From the NCBI RefSeq assembly GCF_003721225.1, contig NZ_RIZI01000194.1:1-64000 (forward strand): a stretch of 64,000 bases of DNA, written 5' to 3'. Position 1 is the stretch's first letter, and the number at the start of each line of letters is the position of its first letter. Of this stretch, positions 18,604-26,539 are shown piece after piece. The translations under genes and the position numbers were made by a program. The DNA comes from Acidithiobacillus sulfuriphilus. Lineage in GTDB: Bacteria > Pseudomonadota > Gammaproteobacteria > Acidithiobacillales > Acidithiobacillaceae. Below the pieces are notes generated by a model. The model worked only from the letters and a program-made list of their open reading frames with translations, ran no database searches and was not told the DNA's origin.

Positions 18604-19533
18604 ATGGAGGTTTTTGGAGGTGCCCTTGGAGGTATCCACCCGGAGCCGACAGCGAGTGCTTTGCGTTTCCGACATCCGGGGCGGCACTCCGAGGCGGGCG
18701 CCAGCGCCGTGGAGTTCGCCATCGCGGCACCCGCCCTGCTGCTGGCACTCTTGGGCACCTTCCAAACGGCACTGCTCTATCAGGCCCGCGCCCAACTGGA
18801 AGTGGCCACCCAGGAGGCGGTGCGGGCGGGGACCTTGCATGGGGCCGAACTCCAGTCTATCCGCGATGGCCTCGCCCGGGGATTGACGCCGCTCTATACC
18901 CACGGCCGGGACATGACGGCTCTGGCTAAGGGCTATGCCGCCGCGCAAGTAGCCGCCGGGCAGGCCGACATCCGCATCCTCAACCCCACCCGAGAGGCCT
19001 TTGCCGACTTCGCCGAACAGACCCGCGATCCCCCCCAGGGTCAGTGGGTCAGGGCCATCCCCGTGGACCATCTGGGCTATCGCCCGACCAGTGCCGGCAG
19101 CGGCCTCCATGTGCAGGACGCCACCCTCCTCAAGATCCAGGTCACCTATGTCCAGCCTCTCATCGTGCCCTTCATCAATCAGATCGGGCGGGGGGTCTAC
19201 CACATCCAGGAGGGTCTGGGCCAACTCGGCGTGCCCCAGTTCTTCGGCATCCCCTTGCGCCCTGTCATCGGCGCCGACGGACAGACCCGCTGGGGCATCT
19301 CCATGCAGGCCGAAGCCCTCATGCGTATGCAAAGTCCTGTGCTCTCTGATGCTCTGCCCCAAAGAGCGAGCCTGGAGCAACCCCAAGATGGCCCCGACGC
19401 GGGCAGCCCTGGCGATGGCGATCTCCAACCTATGCCTACCCCAGGGCAAACGCTGCCCACCATGCCCGATCCAGAAGCCCCGCCTCCGGACCATATCTGC
19501 AATGCAGGGACAGAAAACCGCCCCGCACCATAA
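18604..19533 (+). CDS. TadE-like prepilin/pseudopilin, first copy
   Basis: A roughly 309-residue envelope protein with a type IV prepilin-like N-terminus. After a basic leader, G32-ASAVEFAIAAPALLLALLG gives one hydrophobic helix with Glu at +5 after a Gly, the classic prepilin peptidase site, as in TadE/TadF pseudopilins. The remainder is periplasmic, with LKIQVTYVQPLIVPFINQIG (typical of TadE-like proteins) and a Pro-rich C-terminus with one Cys. The start is uncertain. ATG 18604 lacks a good ribosome site, though three GGAGGT motifs follow within 30 bases, and the frame is also open to a GTG at 18502. It is followed 18 bases later by the LprI-lysozyme gene. A broken second copy lies at 21838-22593. 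Confidence 0.75.
   Translation: MEVFGGALGGIHPEPTASALRFRHPGRHSEAGASAVEFAIAAPALLLALLGTFQTALLYQARAQLEVATQEAVRAGTLHGAELQSIRDGLARGLTPLYTHGRDMTALAKGYAAAQVAAGQADIRILNPTREAFADFAEQTRDPPQGQWVRAIPVDHLGYRPTSAGSGLHVQDATLLKIQVTYVQPLIVPFINQIGRGVYHIQEGLGQLGVPQFFGIPLRPVIGADGQTRWGISMQAEALMRMQSPVLSDALPQRASLEQPQDGPDAGSPGDGDLQPMPTPGQTLPTMPDPEAPPPDHICNAGTENRPAP
18967..19350 (+). repeat. Direct repeat copy 1 within the TadE-like gene
   Basis: About 380 bases are nearly identical to 22036-22415, with scattered silent changes and one short indel region. It covers the periplasmic core of the TadE-like protein. The flanks outside diverge rapidly. Confidence 0.9.
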
Positions 19534-19551
19534 CGACAGGAGAGAAGAAAC

Positions 19552-20775
19552 ATGCACTCCACCCCCGCCAGAAGCGACGCGGCCCCCATCGCCAGCCTTT
19601 TGTTCCTGACCCTGGGCGCCGCATCCCCGGCGGACGCCGCCTCCTTCGACTGCCGCAACCCCGGCAACCCCACCGAGAAAACCATCTGCGCCGACCCGCA
19701 ACTGGATAGGCTGGATCGCGAACACAACCGAATCGCCAAGGAATTGATCATGCGCATGCAACAGGCCGGAAACTACACCCAGGCCCTCCAATACGTGCAA
19801 GACTCGGAGGAAAAATGGAAGAATGAACGCAACGCCTGCCGGACCGATCCCTTCTGCATCACGGATGCCTACGCCCGCCGCCTCGCGGTGCTCAACACCT
19901 GCTTCTACCCCGACCGGCCCGCCAACACCGCGCCGGCGCAGTCGACCCCCGGAGCCACGGTCTGCGCCAAAGGCAACAAGGTGGACTTCGCTTTCATCAA
20001 GAAGAATGAGGGCGCAATGCTGGACTTCTATGTGCCGGGATATCATGCCACCGATATGGCCACCGGACGCAACCTGGGAAAGGCAAAGCCCAACAAGGCC
20101 AAAAACGGGAAAGAAACGGAACCCCAACCCATACAAAACAGCGGGGTAACGGTCGGGGTGGGGGTTGATCTGGGGCAACAAACGGAGGATTCCCTGAGGC
20201 GTGCCATGCATCAGGAGGCGAAGGACTATGGCAAACCCGACGATGTGAAAATTGATGATATCCTGGATAGGGTAAAACCTTTCCTCTCCCCCCTGCGGAG
20301 AATGGACGCCGCAAACGCCCTTGAGGATTACAAAAAGAATCGTGGCAAATATCCGAGTCTGACGTCAGCGGAAGCCCGGTTCCTCTCCTCAGCCGTGCAG
20401 CACGACTATACGCAGCAAGCCGCGGACGTCTTCAACAAGAGCCAAAGGCAGGAACCCCCGATGGATTTCTGGAGCCTTCCCGCCGAGGCGCAGACCGTCC
20501 TGACCGACATCACCTACCATCATGGCCGCGGGGGGCTCACGCGCGTCCGCTCCCTTCTCCACCAAGGGAAGTGGCAAGAGGCCGTCGACAAACTCAGACA
20601 GATCGCTCCATCCTCCGGCTTCAAGGAGCGCATGTTGAAAAGAGCCACGTTGCTCCAAAAAGCCATTGATGGCGATTCCCTGCCCAAGGACGGGAACCCG
20701 TGCGCACCCAAACAAGCCGCCGCCGACCGGCGCACGGCGCTGTGGGAGCGCGTGCGGCGTCTCTGGTGGGCGTGA
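19552..20775 (+). CDS. Exported LprI-type domain fused to a pesticin/T4-lysozyme-like domain, copy 1
   Basis: A 407-residue exported protein with two domains. After a signal peptide (ASLLFLTLGAASPADA), residues about 31-117 match LprI/DUF1311, the lysozyme-inhibitor domain: FDCRNPGNPTEKTICADPQL, a helical stretch, KWKNERNACRTDPFC, AYARRLAVL, with four Cys in the usual places. A Pro/Thr linker follows. Residues about 140-400 resemble the pesticin muramidase domain: FIKKNEGAMLDFYVPG and SGVTVGVGVDLGQQ place E153, T200 and D206 like the E/T/D triad of pesticin, with the same six-residue T-to-D spacing. The gene thus appears to encode a peptidoglycan hydrolase fused to its own inhibitor-like domain. 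AGGAG precedes ATG 19552. The lysozyme-like domain is inferred from motifs only. Confidence 0.75.
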   Translation: MHSTPARSDAAPIASLLFLTLGAASPADAASFDCRNPGNPTEKTICADPQLDRLDREHNRIAKELIMRMQQAGNYTQALQYVQDSEEKWKNERNACRTDPFCITDAYARRLAVLNTCFYPDRPANTAPAQSTPGATVCAKGNKVDFAFIKKNEGAMLDFYVPGYHATDMATGRNLGKAKPNKAKNGKETEPQPIQNSGVTVGVGVDLGQQTEDSLRRAMHQEAKDYGKPDDVKIDDILDRVKPFLSPLRRMDAANALEDYKKNRGKYPSLTSAEARFLSSAVQHDYTQQAADVFNKSQRQEPPMDFWSLPAEAQTVLTDITYHHGRGGLTRVRSLLHQGKWQEAVDKLRQIAPSSGFKERMLKRATLLQKAIDGDSLPKDGNPCAPKQAAADRRTALWERVRRLWWA

Positions 20776-20810
20776 TCCCTGGATTTCTCTTCAGAAAGGA
20801 GTACTTGATT

Positions 20811-21782
20811 ATGCATCGCACTCTCTTGGGTATTTTCTTCGCGGTCGCCTTCTGGCCCATCGGCCACGCCATGGCTGAGGATGGCACACCACTCAATTGC
20901 CCGGCCATCGCGGCAAAGATGACGTACCGGGAATGCGGAAACCCCCAAACCCCGGTAGGAAAGGCGATCTGCAACAGCAAACTCCGAGGGTTCGATTATT
21001 TGCCGCTCGCCGACGGAAGCATCATCGGTGCCTATGTCAAAGCGTTGAGGGCCGCCGGGATTGGGACTGCGGACTGCAAGGCCCTGTTGGAATGGCACGC
21101 TGGTTACGAAAAACAACTGGCGGCCTGCGGCACCAACGACCAATGTCTCCTTAAAAATATGGACACATATAGCCGCACCCTCACCAAGATCGAAGACCGC
21201 CTGCAGACCCCCCTGAGCGATGCGGCCCTGCAGCGCTTTGCCGGCGGGGCGTGGTTGCAAAGCCCGGGGGAGAAGCCGACCCTGCTGCTGGAGCGCATCC
21301 GCCGGGGGCTGTCCCTTTATCCCTTGCCCCGCATGGCCCTGCCCAACGGCAACACCCTGTACTGGGGCTTTCAACCCCACAACGCCACCCTGCAGTCCCT
21401 GGTGATCGTCGACCGCCAAGGCACAGTCCAACTCGTGGGCGCCGTGGATGGCATCTACCTGGGCTTACCGGAAGGTAAGGCTGTTCCCCAGCTCGAACCC
21501 GATGCCCAAATCGCCCTCTTCGTCCGGGATGCCCAGGCGCTGCAGCAAAACCTGCCCGCCATCCGGGGCTGGGCGGCGGCGAGCCTCCTCGGCTTCAACG
21601 TCGAGTGCAACAAACCCGGCGCAGCGGCCCGCTGCTTCGCCGCCGAGACCATCGCCCTGCCGTTGCGCGCCTACGACCTCCGATGCAGGCAAAAGGTGCA
21701 TGGCAAAGTCCTCGTCAACCGCTGCCCCCTGCCGCTGCCCAAGGTGAGCGGGATCCTCTCTCCGGGGATGTTCTGGCAATAA
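20811..21782 (+). CDS. Exported Cys-rich protein, LprI-like N-terminus and unknown C-terminal domain, copy 1
   Basis: A 323-residue protein of no family that I recognise as a whole. It begins with a signal peptide (LLGIFFAVAFWPIGHAMA). The next about 110 residues have a Cys pattern and helical spacing reminiscent of a divergent LprI domain (TPVGKAICNSKLRGFD, CKALLEWHAGYEKQLAACG). The C-terminal about 200 residues contain LPNGNTLYWGFQPHNATLQS, a run of beta-like VIVDRQGTVQLVGAVDGIYL, IRGWAAASLLGFN and the ending SPGMFWQ; these are shared with the second copy at 23878-24852. AGGAG stands nine bases before ATG 20811. It follows the LprI-lysozyme gene by 35 bases, so they are co-transcribed. It is a plausible accessory or immunity factor for the hydrolase, but no function can be read directly. 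Confidence 0.65.
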   Translation: MHRTLLGIFFAVAFWPIGHAMAEDGTPLNCPAIAAKMTYRECGNPQTPVGKAICNSKLRGFDYLPLADGSIIGAYVKALRAAGIGTADCKALLEWHAGYEKQLAACGTNDQCLLKNMDTYSRTLTKIEDRLQTPLSDAALQRFAGGAWLQSPGEKPTLLLERIRRGLSLYPLPRMALPNGNTLYWGFQPHNATLQSLVIVDRQGTVQLVGAVDGIYLGLPEGKAVPQLEPDAQIALFVRDAQALQQNLPAIRGWAAASLLGFNVECNKPGAAARCFAAETIALPLRAYDLRCRQKVHGKVLVNRCPLPLPKVSGILSPGMFWQ

Positions 21783-21837
21783 GCGGACGGGTGCGCCATG
21801 GCAGGGACACCAAACCCCTTATCGCCGGCCAGCGGGC

Positions 21838-22593
21838 GTGCTCAGTGGGCACATCAGGCATGGTCCGGGACAGCGTCATGGAGGATATGCGCAAAGGTTT
21901 GAGCCGGGGCTTCACACCCCTCTACACCACGGTCAGGACCTAGCGCCCTTGAATAAAGGATATTTCATGGCCCGGTGGGCGGCGGGACTACTACGGGTCC
22001 TGGGCTCCCCAGTGGTTCAGACTCTACCACAAACCGACATCCGCATCCTCAACCCCACCCAAGAGGCCTTTGCCGACTTCGCCGAGCAGACCCGCGATAC
22101 CTCCGGGGCCTGGGTCAGGGCCATCCCCGTGGACCATCTGGGCTATCGCCAGACCAGCCTGGGCAGTGGCAGCGGCCTCCATGTCCAGGACGCCACCCTC
22201 CTCAAGATCCAGGTCACCTACGTCCAGCCTCTCATCGTGCCCTTCATCAATCAGATCGGGCGGGGGGTCTACCACATCCAGGAGGGTCTGGGCCAACTCG
22301 GCGTGCCCCAGTTCTTCGGCATCCCCCTGCGCCCGGTCATCGGCGTCGACGGCCAGACCCGCTGGGGCATCTCCATGCAGGCCGAGGCGCTGATGCGCAT
22401 GCAGAGCCCCGTACTCGCTCAGGACCTGCCCAGCAGGGTGAGTGTGGAGCAGGGGCAGGACGGCGGTTCTGGGGCTAACGGCCCAGGGGCCGGAGATTGG
22501 GAACCCATCCCTCCACCGCCCAGCGACCTGCCCAGCATTCCCGATTCCGACACACCGCCACCGGAGCACATCTGCAATATCGGGCAGCAATAA
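21838..22593 (+). pseudogene. TadE-like gene, second copy, decapitated and frameshifted
   Basis: The region repeats the first TadE-like gene without its prepilin helix. 21878-21930 still encodes MRKGLSRGFTPLYTT in one frame (compare IRDGLARGLTPLYTH in copy 1), then hits a stop. The match continues in another frame as HHGQDLAPLNKGY and runs through the 380-base conserved core to a Pro-rich C-terminus ending at 22593. A shortened protein could still be made from ATG 21967 (AAAGGA six bases before; 208 residues), but it would be without a signal or membrane helix and so mislocalised. Most likely this is a remnant of tandem duplication that keeps the order prepilin, LprI-lysozyme, Cys-rich protein. 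Confidence 0.8.
22036..22415 (+). repeat. Direct repeat copy 2 within the broken TadE-like gene
   Basis: Counterpart of 18967-19350. Near identity at base level contrasts with the strong divergence of the following LprI-lysozyme and Cys-rich genes, which suggests recent gene conversion or a recombination joint. Confidence 0.9.
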
Positions 22594-22622
22594 CCAGCAC
22601 TAAAAAAACGGAGGAGCGAAGC

Positions 22623-23843
22623 ATGTCATACACCATGACCCAAAAGACGCAAGACGGGCTCGGTGGTCTGTTGCTTCTGGGCGTGATCCTCACGCAGGGA
22701 GCGGATGCAGCCACCTATGAAACCTCCTTCTATTGCGCAAAGGCCACTACTGCGACAGAAAACACGATATGCCATGACGAGCACTTGGCTGCACTAGACC
22801 GGCAAATGGCAAAAAGCTATGGTCAGTTGACCGTCACCATGAGGCAAGCAGGCAACTACACCGAAGCGCTCCAGTACGTGACCGAGTCCCAGAAAAAATG
22901 GCTCCAAGAACGCAACGCCTGCAGGGCAGACACCCTCTGCATCACCAATGCCTATGGACTCCGTCTAGCTATACTCAACGGCTGCTACCTCCCGGATAAG
23001 CCCGCTGCACAGCCCGCGCCCACTCCGCAGCCCAAACCATGCTCGCCAACTGATCGGGTGGACTACAATTTTATAAAAAAGAGTGAAGGCGCCATGCTTG
23101 ACTTCTATGTGCCGGGAGCATTTAAGGCCAATATCGAAACTGGCAAAAATCTAGGACCGCGATATCAAAAGAATAAAAAAACCGGCGATCTCGAGCAAAG
23201 AGCCATGGCGGCCAGTGGAGTCACGGTAGGGGAAGGTGTGGATCTTGGGCAGCAAACCATCGACAATCTAAGGCGCTACATGGAAATAGAGGAGAAGAAA
23301 TATGGGAAGCCTGATAGCGTCAAAATAGAAAATATACTATTCCAGGTAGAGCCATACATTGGCTTAAAAAAAGAAGCTGCAGTGAATGCACTAAATGACT
23401 ACTACGACAAAAATAATAAGATCTATCCGACCCTAAGAAAGGCAGATGCCGATTTTATTTCATCGGCAGTCAAACACGGTTATGCCGAAGACGCCGCGGC
23501 ACTATTCAACAAGAATGCCAATCCAAAAATGAATTTCTGGGCTTTACCTAGCGCCGTGCAGACCACCCTCACCGACATGAAATACCATTCCTATATCTCC
23601 AGCGTCGCCCAACATTACTATCGGGCGGACTGGGAGGGGGCCGCGGCTGAGTTCGAGACCCTTGCCACCGGGAAATATGCCCAATATAAAGCCCGTTTTC
23701 AGGCACGCGCCCAGATCCTGCGCGATGCCATCACGGATCAATCCCTACCAAAACAGGGTGATCCCTGTGCCCCGAAGAAAACACCTGTCGCCTTCAATCG
23801 TTCCCTATGGTGGGAAAGCCAGCGAGGACCCCGTTGGGCGTGA
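22623..23843 (+). CDS. Exported LprI-type domain fused to a pesticin/T4-lysozyme-like domain, copy 2
   Basis: A 406-residue paralogue of 19552-20775 with the same architecture: signal peptide (LLLLGVILTQGADA), an LprI/DUF1311 domain (FYCAKATTATENTICHDEHL, KWLQERNACRADTLC, YGLRLAILNGC), a Pro-rich linker, then the lysozyme-like domain. The putative catalytic triad is kept: E155 in IKKSEGAML, T201 and D207 in GVTVGEGVDLGQQ. Identity to copy 1 appears moderate (roughly half of residues by eye), and the DNA of 23050-23520 is clearly more AT-rich, with Lys/Asn/Ile-rich codons, so the two copies are old or of different origin. GGAGGAG precedes ATG 22623. Conservation of the triad in both copies supports enzyme function. 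Confidence 0.75.
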   Translation: MSYTMTQKTQDGLGGLLLLGVILTQGADAATYETSFYCAKATTATENTICHDEHLAALDRQMAKSYGQLTVTMRQAGNYTEALQYVTESQKKWLQERNACRADTLCITNAYGLRLAILNGCYLPDKPAAQPAPTPQPKPCSPTDRVDYNFIKKSEGAMLDFYVPGAFKANIETGKNLGPRYQKNKKTGDLEQRAMAASGVTVGEGVDLGQQTIDNLRRYMEIEEKKYGKPDSVKIENILFQVEPYIGLKKEAAVNALNDYYDKNNKIYPTLRKADADFISSAVKHGYAEDAAALFNKNANPKMNFWALPSAVQTTLTDMKYHSYISSVAQHYYRADWEGAAAEFETLATGKYAQYKARFQARAQILRDAITDQSLPKQGDPCAPKKTPVAFNRSLWWESQRGPRWA

Positions 23844-23877
23844 GTTTTTACCTCTACTGCAGTTCAGGAGATTCAGC

Positions 23878-24852
23878 ATGATACGACAACTTATTTCCGG
23901 CACAGCAACTTGCGTGGCCATAACCTTCAGTTGGAGCGCGGGCGCAGCAGACATGTCCCTCAACTGCCCGGCCGTCGCTGCCCAAACCCAAGACAGCTAT
24001 GCGCGCGGCTGCAACCCACCATTGACCCCGCTGCAGGATGCCATTTGCAATTATAAGCCCAAGGTATGGACCGACAGTCTCCTGACCTTGGATTCTACCG
24101 TAGGCGTCCACTACGTCCGCGATTTGCGTGCTGCCGGCGCAGGCACACCCCAATGCAAGGATTTGCTCGAAAGCCACAAGGCCTACGAGAAAGAACTCCA
24201 AGGCTGCGGCAGCAACGGAGACTGTGTTCTCAAGGTCATAAGGAATTGGGCTGGGATATTATCGCACGTTGAAGATCGCCTGCGCCCTCCTCTGAACGAG
24301 GCGGCCCTGAAGAAATTCGCCGGGGGGATGAAGTTCCTCGATGGTCAACAGACGATCTCCCTGCTGAAACGCCTGGAACAAGGCATGGATCTCTACCCTC
24401 TGCCACAGGTGGCGTTACCCAACGGTAACGTCCTGGTCTGGGGTTTCCAACCCCACAATGCGCAAGTGCAGTCGCTGGCCGTGGTCAATCGCCAGGGTGC
24501 GGTGCAGCTCCTCGGCATCGTGGATAGGCTTTATCTGGCTCTGCCCTCAGGAAAAACTCAATGGGAGCCTGGGAAAGACGCACGGATCGCCCTTTTCGTT
24601 CGCGATCCGGCTGTCCTGAACCAGAATTTGTCCGCCATCCGCGCCTGGGCGGCGGCCAGCATCCTGGGCTTCAATCAGGATTGTCCGGGCAAGGATCAGA
24701 CCCGCTGCCAGGCGGCTGCAAAGCTCCCCCTGCCTATCCAGGCTTATAACCTGAATTGCACGGCCGCCAAGGACAAAATCATCAACCAGCACTGCGCCAT
24801 TTCCTTGCCGCAAGTGCCGGATAACGTCTCTCCAGGATTATTCTGGCAGTGA
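23878..24852 (+). CDS. Exported Cys-rich protein, LprI-like N-terminus and unknown C-terminal domain, copy 2
   Basis: A 324-residue paralogue of 20811-21782. Signal peptide (ATCVAITFSWSAGAA), then the Cys-spaced N-terminal half (NCPAVAAQ, LQDAICNYKP, CKDLLESHKAYEKELQGCG), and the shared C-terminal domain with LPNGNVLVWGFQPHNAQVQS, IRAWAAASILGFN and the ending SPGLFWQ. All Cys in the N-terminal half appear conserved between the copies, as expected for periplasmic disulfides. AGGAG lies before ATG 23878. It follows the LprI-lysozyme gene by 34 bases, the same spacing as in the first cassette. Confidence 0.65.
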   Translation: MIRQLISGTATCVAITFSWSAGAADMSLNCPAVAAQTQDSYARGCNPPLTPLQDAICNYKPKVWTDSLLTLDSTVGVHYVRDLRAAGAGTPQCKDLLESHKAYEKELQGCGSNGDCVLKVIRNWAGILSHVEDRLRPPLNEAALKKFAGGMKFLDGQQTISLLKRLEQGMDLYPLPQVALPNGNVLVWGFQPHNAQVQSLAVVNRQGAVQLLGIVDRLYLALPSGKTQWEPGKDARIALFVRDPAVLNQNLSAIRAWAAASILGFNQDCPGKDQTRCQAAAKLPLPIQAYNLNCTAAKDKIINQHCAISLPQVPDNVSPGLFWQ

Positions 24853-24911
24853 GGCGGCGGATTTTTGATTTGTAACAGCACGCATGTTCCACTGATAGAA
24901 GGAGCGTATCC

Positions 24912-25619
24912 ATGTCCCTAAGCACCCTATTCCTAAACACCCCATCCCGTTTTGGCGCGTTGCTGATCCTGTCCACCGCGCTATGGAGCGCCCCCGCCCT
25001 GGCACAGACCGGCCTGCCCGCCGCCCAATGCAGCCGCGCGACCACTCCCACGGAAGGAGCCATCTGCGCCAACCAAGAACTCCGCGCCCTGGACACGGAA
25101 CTTGCCGAGGCCTATCACCATGCCTTGGCCGCTACTAAAAAGGATAGCAACGAGCGTCAAATACTCATTGCCGACCAGCGACAGTGGCTTGCCATGCGTG
25201 ATGCTTGTAAGGCGAATGTCGGGTGGTTGGCGGCGGCGTACCGCGAGCGTCTGGCGCAATTGCATCCAGGGGCTGTGCTGGAGCTATCTCCGATCGCGCT
25301 TCCCCAGTTCCTGGCGAAGCACCCAGACGCGGTCATTCAACTCACCAGTCAAAGTCCGGGCTGTAAATATTGTACGGACCAAGATCGCAGGATTTTCGCT
25401 GAGGTGGCGGCGCATCTGCCCGCGCATGTGGCCATCGCCCGGGTAGAGTGGACACCATGGTACCTTTTTCCCAAGGAAACTGCTTCGCTCACCGGATCCA
25501 TGCCGGGAATTCCAATGATCGCGATATTGCGTAATGGGAAGGTGGTCGATCGCATTACAGGTGCGCAGATAGACCCGGCATTGCTATCCCAAGCCATGGC
25601 CTCGGTGTTTCGGGAGTGA
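24912..25619 (+). CDS. Exported LprI-type domain fused to a thioredoxin-like domain
   Basis: A 235-residue periplasmic protein, third LprI-bearing gene type of the island. After the signal peptide (LILSTALWSAPALAQ), residues about 35-115 give a compact LprI domain (CSRATTPTEGAICANQEL, QRQWLAMRDACKANVGWL, YRERLAQL). The C-terminal half looks like a thioredoxin fold: VIQLTSQSPGCKYCTDQD with a CxxC active site (CKYC), then GSMPGIPMIAILRNGKVVDR with the cis-Pro loop and typical final strands. It could reduce or isomerise disulfides, perhaps in the Cys-rich LprI partners encoded just upstream. AGGAG stands before ATG 24912. It is the last gene of the array and converges on the Yip1 gene. Confidence 0.78.
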   Translation: MSLSTLFLNTPSRFGALLILSTALWSAPALAQTGLPAAQCSRATTPTEGAICANQELRALDTELAEAYHHALAATKKDSNERQILIADQRQWLAMRDACKANVGWLAAAYRERLAQLHPGAVLELSPIALPQFLAKHPDAVIQLTSQSPGCKYCTDQDRRIFAEVAAHLPAHVAIARVEWTPWYLFPKETASLTGSMPGIPMIAILRNGKVVDRITGAQIDPALLSQAMASVFRE

Positions 25620-25681
25620 TCGGGCTTAGGCAAAGACGCCCGCTCATCTCCCAAGAGACTGAACGGCGGCGCCCATGGGGC

Positions 25682-26299
25682 CTAGAAGGGCGTGCCGGCG
25701 CGTGAGGCCAGCCACATGCCTCCCATGATCATCCCGAGGAGGATGGCGACCACCACTCCGATGACGGCGATCACCGCAGTGTAGGCGCCCGCTTTTTGCG
25801 CCGGGCACCGCATGGTCAGGGGCAAGCCGAGGAAGAGCTGATAGATGGCGTACACCCATGCGGCGAGGCTCACCAGGGCGCCGAGAAAGGGCACGGGGAG
25901 CGCCTGAAAGACCCCCGCAAGCCAGACCGGCGTAAAGGCGTAGGCCACGGTCTTGGTGGCCTGGGCAAGATCGGGCTGGCCATCAAAGGACTTGGCCAGG
26001 GCCATGGTGGCCCAGGCCAGGACCGCCACCAGGGCGATTTGAAGAATATAGCCCATGACCAGGTTTTGGATGACAAAGGGACCGACACCTCCCATACCGA
26101 GCATGGTCGCAGGGCCCATCATCCGTGACCACATCAACGCAGCCCCTATGCTGGAGAATACGGCTGGAATGGCCGCCAGCCACAAGATCCAGCCCATGTA
26201 GAGGGCGCGGATGGAAGTCGTCTCGCCGGCAATCTGCGGCCAGATCTCTTTGGGCTTGGTCAGGATGGCCATGAGGCGCTGCACGGATGGTGTCTGCAT
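25682..26299 (-). CDS. Yip1-family integral membrane protein
   Basis: A 205-residue protein with about five hydrophobic segments and the bacterial Yip1 layout: an N-terminal amphipathic part ending in PKEIWPQIAGE (the common W..I..E), then membrane helices such as LVMGYILQIALVAVLAWATMAL, and a central FTPVWLAGVFQALPVPFLGAL. ATG 26299 has AGGAGGGAG just upstream; the frame is open further. Function in bacteria is unknown. It is single, converging with the LprI-thioredoxin gene. Confidence 0.8.
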   Translation of the reverse strand: MQTPSVQRLMAILTKPKEIWPQIAGETTSIRALYMGWILWLAAIPAVFSSIGAALMWSRMMGPATMLGMGGVGPFVIQNLVMGYILQIALVAVLAWATMALAKSFDGQPDLAQATKTVAYAFTPVWLAGVFQALPVPFLGALVSLAAWVYAIYQLFLGLPLTMRCPAQKAGAYTAVIAVIGVVVAILLGMIMGGMWLASRAGTPF

Positions 26300-26539
26300 G
26301 ACTGCTCCCTCCTCAGTTGAGCCTGTCGCAACAGTGTGGGTTATGGCGAAGCCGGGAGTCAAGCCGTCCGCTCCGGCTACCGCCATCCTCCGCAGTAGAG
26401 ACAGATTGGCCCGATCTATGGGAGAATTTCATCGCCATCCTCGCCGGCTGCCGGCCAAGCGCCCGCCTAGGCGCCATGCCGATCGGCAAGGGACGGAGAT
26501 TTTTGCTCCAACACATTGATCAAGAATACGGGACGAACC

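Noticed and set aside
18374..18604. Plus-strand frame with SFPRKWESSP
   Set aside because: The peptide is the known translation artefact of the dispersed repeat, not a gene.
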